From positions 9,990,413 to 10,054,412 of the forward strand of contig CM065301.1 in the NCBI GenBank assembly GCA_032871835.1: DNA of 64,000 bases, written 5' to 3'. Below the pieces are notes generated by a model. It was given only the letters and a program-made list of their open reading frames with translations. It ran no database searches and had not been told where the DNA came from. Of the stretch, positions 61,145-64,000 are shown in pieces. Made by a program: the position numbers and the translations under genes. Within the stretch, counting starts at the first letter, position 1. The number at the start of each line of letters is the position of its first letter. This DNA comes from Dipteronia dyeriana (lineage: Eukaryota; Streptophyta; Magnoliopsida; Sapindales; Sapindaceae).

Positions 61145-64000
61145 GGATAGAAAATCTTCAGATATTGGGCATTGCATGGTCGGGGTAACACCTCTCCATT
61201 GGGTCGAGCAATCCAATAAGCTCCATGGCCAGCTATCCCCTCGATCTTGTATGGACCTTCTCATTTGTCAGCCAGGGATCCTGTGGCTCTATTTTTTATG
61301 TTCAATGACATCTTCGTGAGCACCAGGTCTCCTAGCTGGAATTTCCTGATCCGAACACAAGAGTTGTAGTGTCGAGCCACTCTTTGTTGATATGATGTAT
61401 TTCTTATTCGGGACTTTTCCCTTTTTTCTTCTAGCTCATCCAAACTTTGTAGTAGCGTATCAACATTCTGTTCTTCATCGTATAGCCTGACCCGGGGGGA
61501 CGCATACGATGTTTCTACGGGGATGACAGCTTATGTTCCGAACGCTAAGGTGAACGGAGTTTCTCCTGTTGAAGTCCTTGCTGCCATCCGATATGCCCAT
61601 AATACGTCAGGAAGCTTTTCAACCCAGCTTCTTTTTTTGTCATCTAACTTTGCTTTAATGGTGTGCTTGATAATTTTATTTACTGCTTCTACTTGCCCGT
61701 TTGTTTGAGGATGAGCTGGTGTCACATAGTAGTTAGCAATCTGATACTTCTCGCACAACTGTCTGAACTTTTGATTATCAAACTGAGTGCCATTGTCGGT
61801 GATTATAGTGTCCGGAACTCCAAACCTATAAAGTATGTTTTTTTTTTACAAAATTTGTGGTGTTGGCTTCTGTGATATACACCAGCGCTTCAGCTTCTGC
61901 CCATTTTATGAAATAATCGACAGCTACTATGGCGTGCTTTACTCCACCCCATGTCCCAACTGGCATTGGCCCGATCAGGTCTAGGCCCCACATGGCGAAT
62001 GACCATGGGGCAGTGAGGTTTCTAAGCTTTTCTGGGGGTTGTCGGATATCGTTGGCAATCCTTTGACAGGTATTGCAACTTTTCGACCACTGCTGTGCAT
62101 CTGAGAAAAGCGTAGGCCAGTAATAGCCTTGCCTGAGTACCTTATGCGCCAGACTTCTACCCCCAGTGTGGTTCCCGCAAACTCCTCCGTGGATCTCTTG
62201 AAGTATTCGATGTGCATCTTCTTTTGGTACATATCTCTGGAGAGCACTGGAAAACCCCCTTCTGTATAATTCTCCTCCGATCATGGTATACCTAGCCGAT
62301 CGATACCTGATGCGCTTTGCTAATATCGGATCTTTCGGGAGCACACCTTCTTCCAGGAACCTTCTCAGCTGGACCATCCAACCATCTTGCGATGTTCAGA
62401 TTTTTGAAATTTCTAAATGCTTAGGTTTAGCTGTACTCGGTTTAAGGAGGTGTGCAACTGGAATGGTCTTTGGTCAGATTGAGGTTGTTGCTGACGCAAA
62501 TTTAGACAATGCGTCAGCCTTTTTATTTTCTTCCCTAGGGATCTGAGCGATCTTGTATTCTTTAAATTTTTGGAGGAGCTGTTTCGCGATGTCACGGTAG
62601 GCTATCATACCTTCATCTTTGGCCTGGTACTCGTCCATAACCTGGTTGACAACTACCTGTGAATCGCTGAATATCTCAACTTCATCTGCCCCTAGAGCTA
62701 TGCAGACTCTGATTCCAGCTAACAATGCCTCGTACTCGGCTTGATTATTGGTTGCTTTAAAATCAAATCTCATGGCACATTCAACATCATCTCCTTCTGA
62801 GGTGCAAACTACGATCCCTGCCCCGCTGCCATGAGTATTTGAAGAGCCATCAACATACAGTTTCCATGGGAAACTCTTTTTCAAGAGTCTTTTTGCTTCC
62901 AGGTTTGGTTCTGTGAACTCGGCTATGAAGTTTGCCATAGCTTGTCCTTTGAGGGAGGTTCTGGGGGACATAATGAATATCGAATTCACTTAGATCGATT
63001 GCCCATTTGGTAAGTCTTCCTGATATTTATAGTTTTTGTAAAATTTGTCTTAATGGGCAATTGGTGAGAACCTGGATTGTATGGGCCTGAAAATATGGTC
63101 TCAGCTTTTTTGCTGCTGAAACCAATGCTAAGGCCATCTTCTCTGCCTGTGAGTACCTGGTCTCGGCCGGTACGAGTGCCTTGCTGGTATAATACACTGG
63201 TTTCTGCACTCCATCTTCTGTTCTGACTAAGACTGAACTTGCTGCAAGCTCGGTTATTGATAGATACAGCTGAAGTATTTCCCCTTTTTGTGGTTTTAAG
63301 AGAACAGGAGCTTGTCCCAAGTACTCTTTTATTTTTAAGAATGCCTGTTCGCACTCTTTATTCCACTCGAGTCCTTTCCCTTTTTTGATTATCTTGAAGA
63401 AAGGTGTGCACCTTTCTGTAGCTCTTGAGATGAATCTTCTCAAGGAGACTAAACACCCTGTTAAGCGTTGTACCTCTTTCAATGTTTTAGGTTAGGTCAT
63501 TTCTTGCAAATCCTGGATCTTCTCGGGATTAACTTTGATTCCTCTTTGATGGACTTGAAAACCCAAGAATCTCCCCGAATAAACATTTGTTCGGGTTTAA
63601 TTTCATCTGGTATCTTCTCAGAACATCAAATGTCTCTCGGAGGTCCCGGGCATACTCATCTGCCGAGACGCTTTTAGTCAACATGTCATTAATGTACACT
63701 TTCATGTTCCTTTCTATTTGCCGAGTGAAGATTTTGTTGACCAACCTTTGATACGTAGCACCTGTATTTTTTAAACCGAAGGGAATTACTGTGTAGCAAT
63801 ATAAACCCTGATCCGTTGTGAAAGCTGTTTTTTCTTCATCAGCTTTGTTCACCCGGATCTGATTGTATCCCGAGTAAGCGTCCATGAAGCTGAGCATTTC
63901 GTGACCAGATGTGGCATCCACCAGCTGGTCTATCCTTGGAAGTGGGAAGTTATCCTTTGGACATGCCTCGTTTAGATCCGTGAAATCTACGCACGTCTTC
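61142..64000 (-). pseudogene. Tat-type pol polyprotein, broken
   Basis: From the right: RT from CVDFTDLNEACPKDNFPLPR through LSFMDAYSGYNQI. The catalytic YxDD box reads YIND, so the first Asp is Asn. RNase H-like block 1 is TPFFKIIKKGKGLEWNKECE...YTSKALVPAE. RNase H 2 starts WKLYVDGSSNTHGSGAG (acidic residues intact). The integrase zinc-binding part is HRILQEIHGGVCGNHTGG...CNTCQR. The core has WGLDLIGPMP (D) and TPAHPQTNGQVEAVNK (E). The tail is GDLVLTKMSLN...GPYKIEGIAGHGAYW. Stops and frameshifts occur between blocks, including a T-run near 61839 and a TGA at the end of LADK. Confidence 0.88.

Larger units (their letters stand above)
60517..64000 (-). mobile_element. Ty3/gypsy retrotransposon, Tat lineage, partial (continues off window)
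   Basis: Minus-strand pol in the order RT, RNase H, second archaeal-type RNase H, integrase, with LTR-like DNA at the left. The second RNase H after the first is the mark of the Tat (Ogre/Retand) group. The 5' part (gag, protease, 5' LTR) lies beyond 64000. Confidence 0.88.

Overview
The window is nuclear DNA of a flowering plant, most likely a eudicot. Its genes have GT-AG introns and belong to plant families (STOP1-type zinc finger, PTC52, GeBP, plant CKS1, a plant PHD/acetyltransferase). The space between genes is AT-rich and filled with nested MULE, hAT, copia and gypsy copies. The species cannot be named from the sequence alone.

Layout. 5-1261 (+): STOP1/STOP2-like zinc-finger factor. 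1721-6498: a decayed MULE with transposase relic and CATGTAACTT repeats. 6623-14170: a transposon cluster (MULE copy A with a nested hAT MITE, small MITEs, a 370-bp fold-back, a partial hAT with a second hAT inside). 14555-19591 (-): PTC52-type Rieske oxygenase, 7 exons, 543 aa. 22296-22588 (-): a 76-aa membrane protein in two small exons. 24539-25306 (+): GeBP-like factor, followed by a duplicated and broken copy. 28093-29399 (-): CKS1, 3 exons, 88 aa. 30523-37754 (-): PHD-finger/GNAT protein of the IDM1/At2g36720 type, 18 exons, 1140 aa. From 38.5 kb to the end: tandem repeats, hAT and MULE copies, a copia relic, an NLR leucine-rich-repeat fragment and a Tat-type gypsy element that runs off the right edge. 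I spliced the four intron-containing genes by hand, and each closes in one frame.

The most notable system is a MULE family with four members in one window (A 6623-8062, B 41837-43376, C 45127-53704, D 55772-56629). All share terminal inverted repeats around a TTTAATAACTTATGTTTAAA core and have 9-10 bp target duplications. Copy C is the coding member: a transposase (-) converges on a DUF1985 plus Ulp1-type protease gene (+). Each gene is preceded by an array of GATCGAGCTTTTTT-like repeats where its first intron would lie. Both genes are broken, and the protease has lost its catalytic Cys and probably its His. A, B and D keep the ends, the repeat arrays and a shared GC-rich box, but no coding genes.

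Many target-site duplications can be read directly (hAT at 12696, 40911 and 56901; MULE D), so the insertion history is unusually readable. The host genes look intact and are separated from the insertions.
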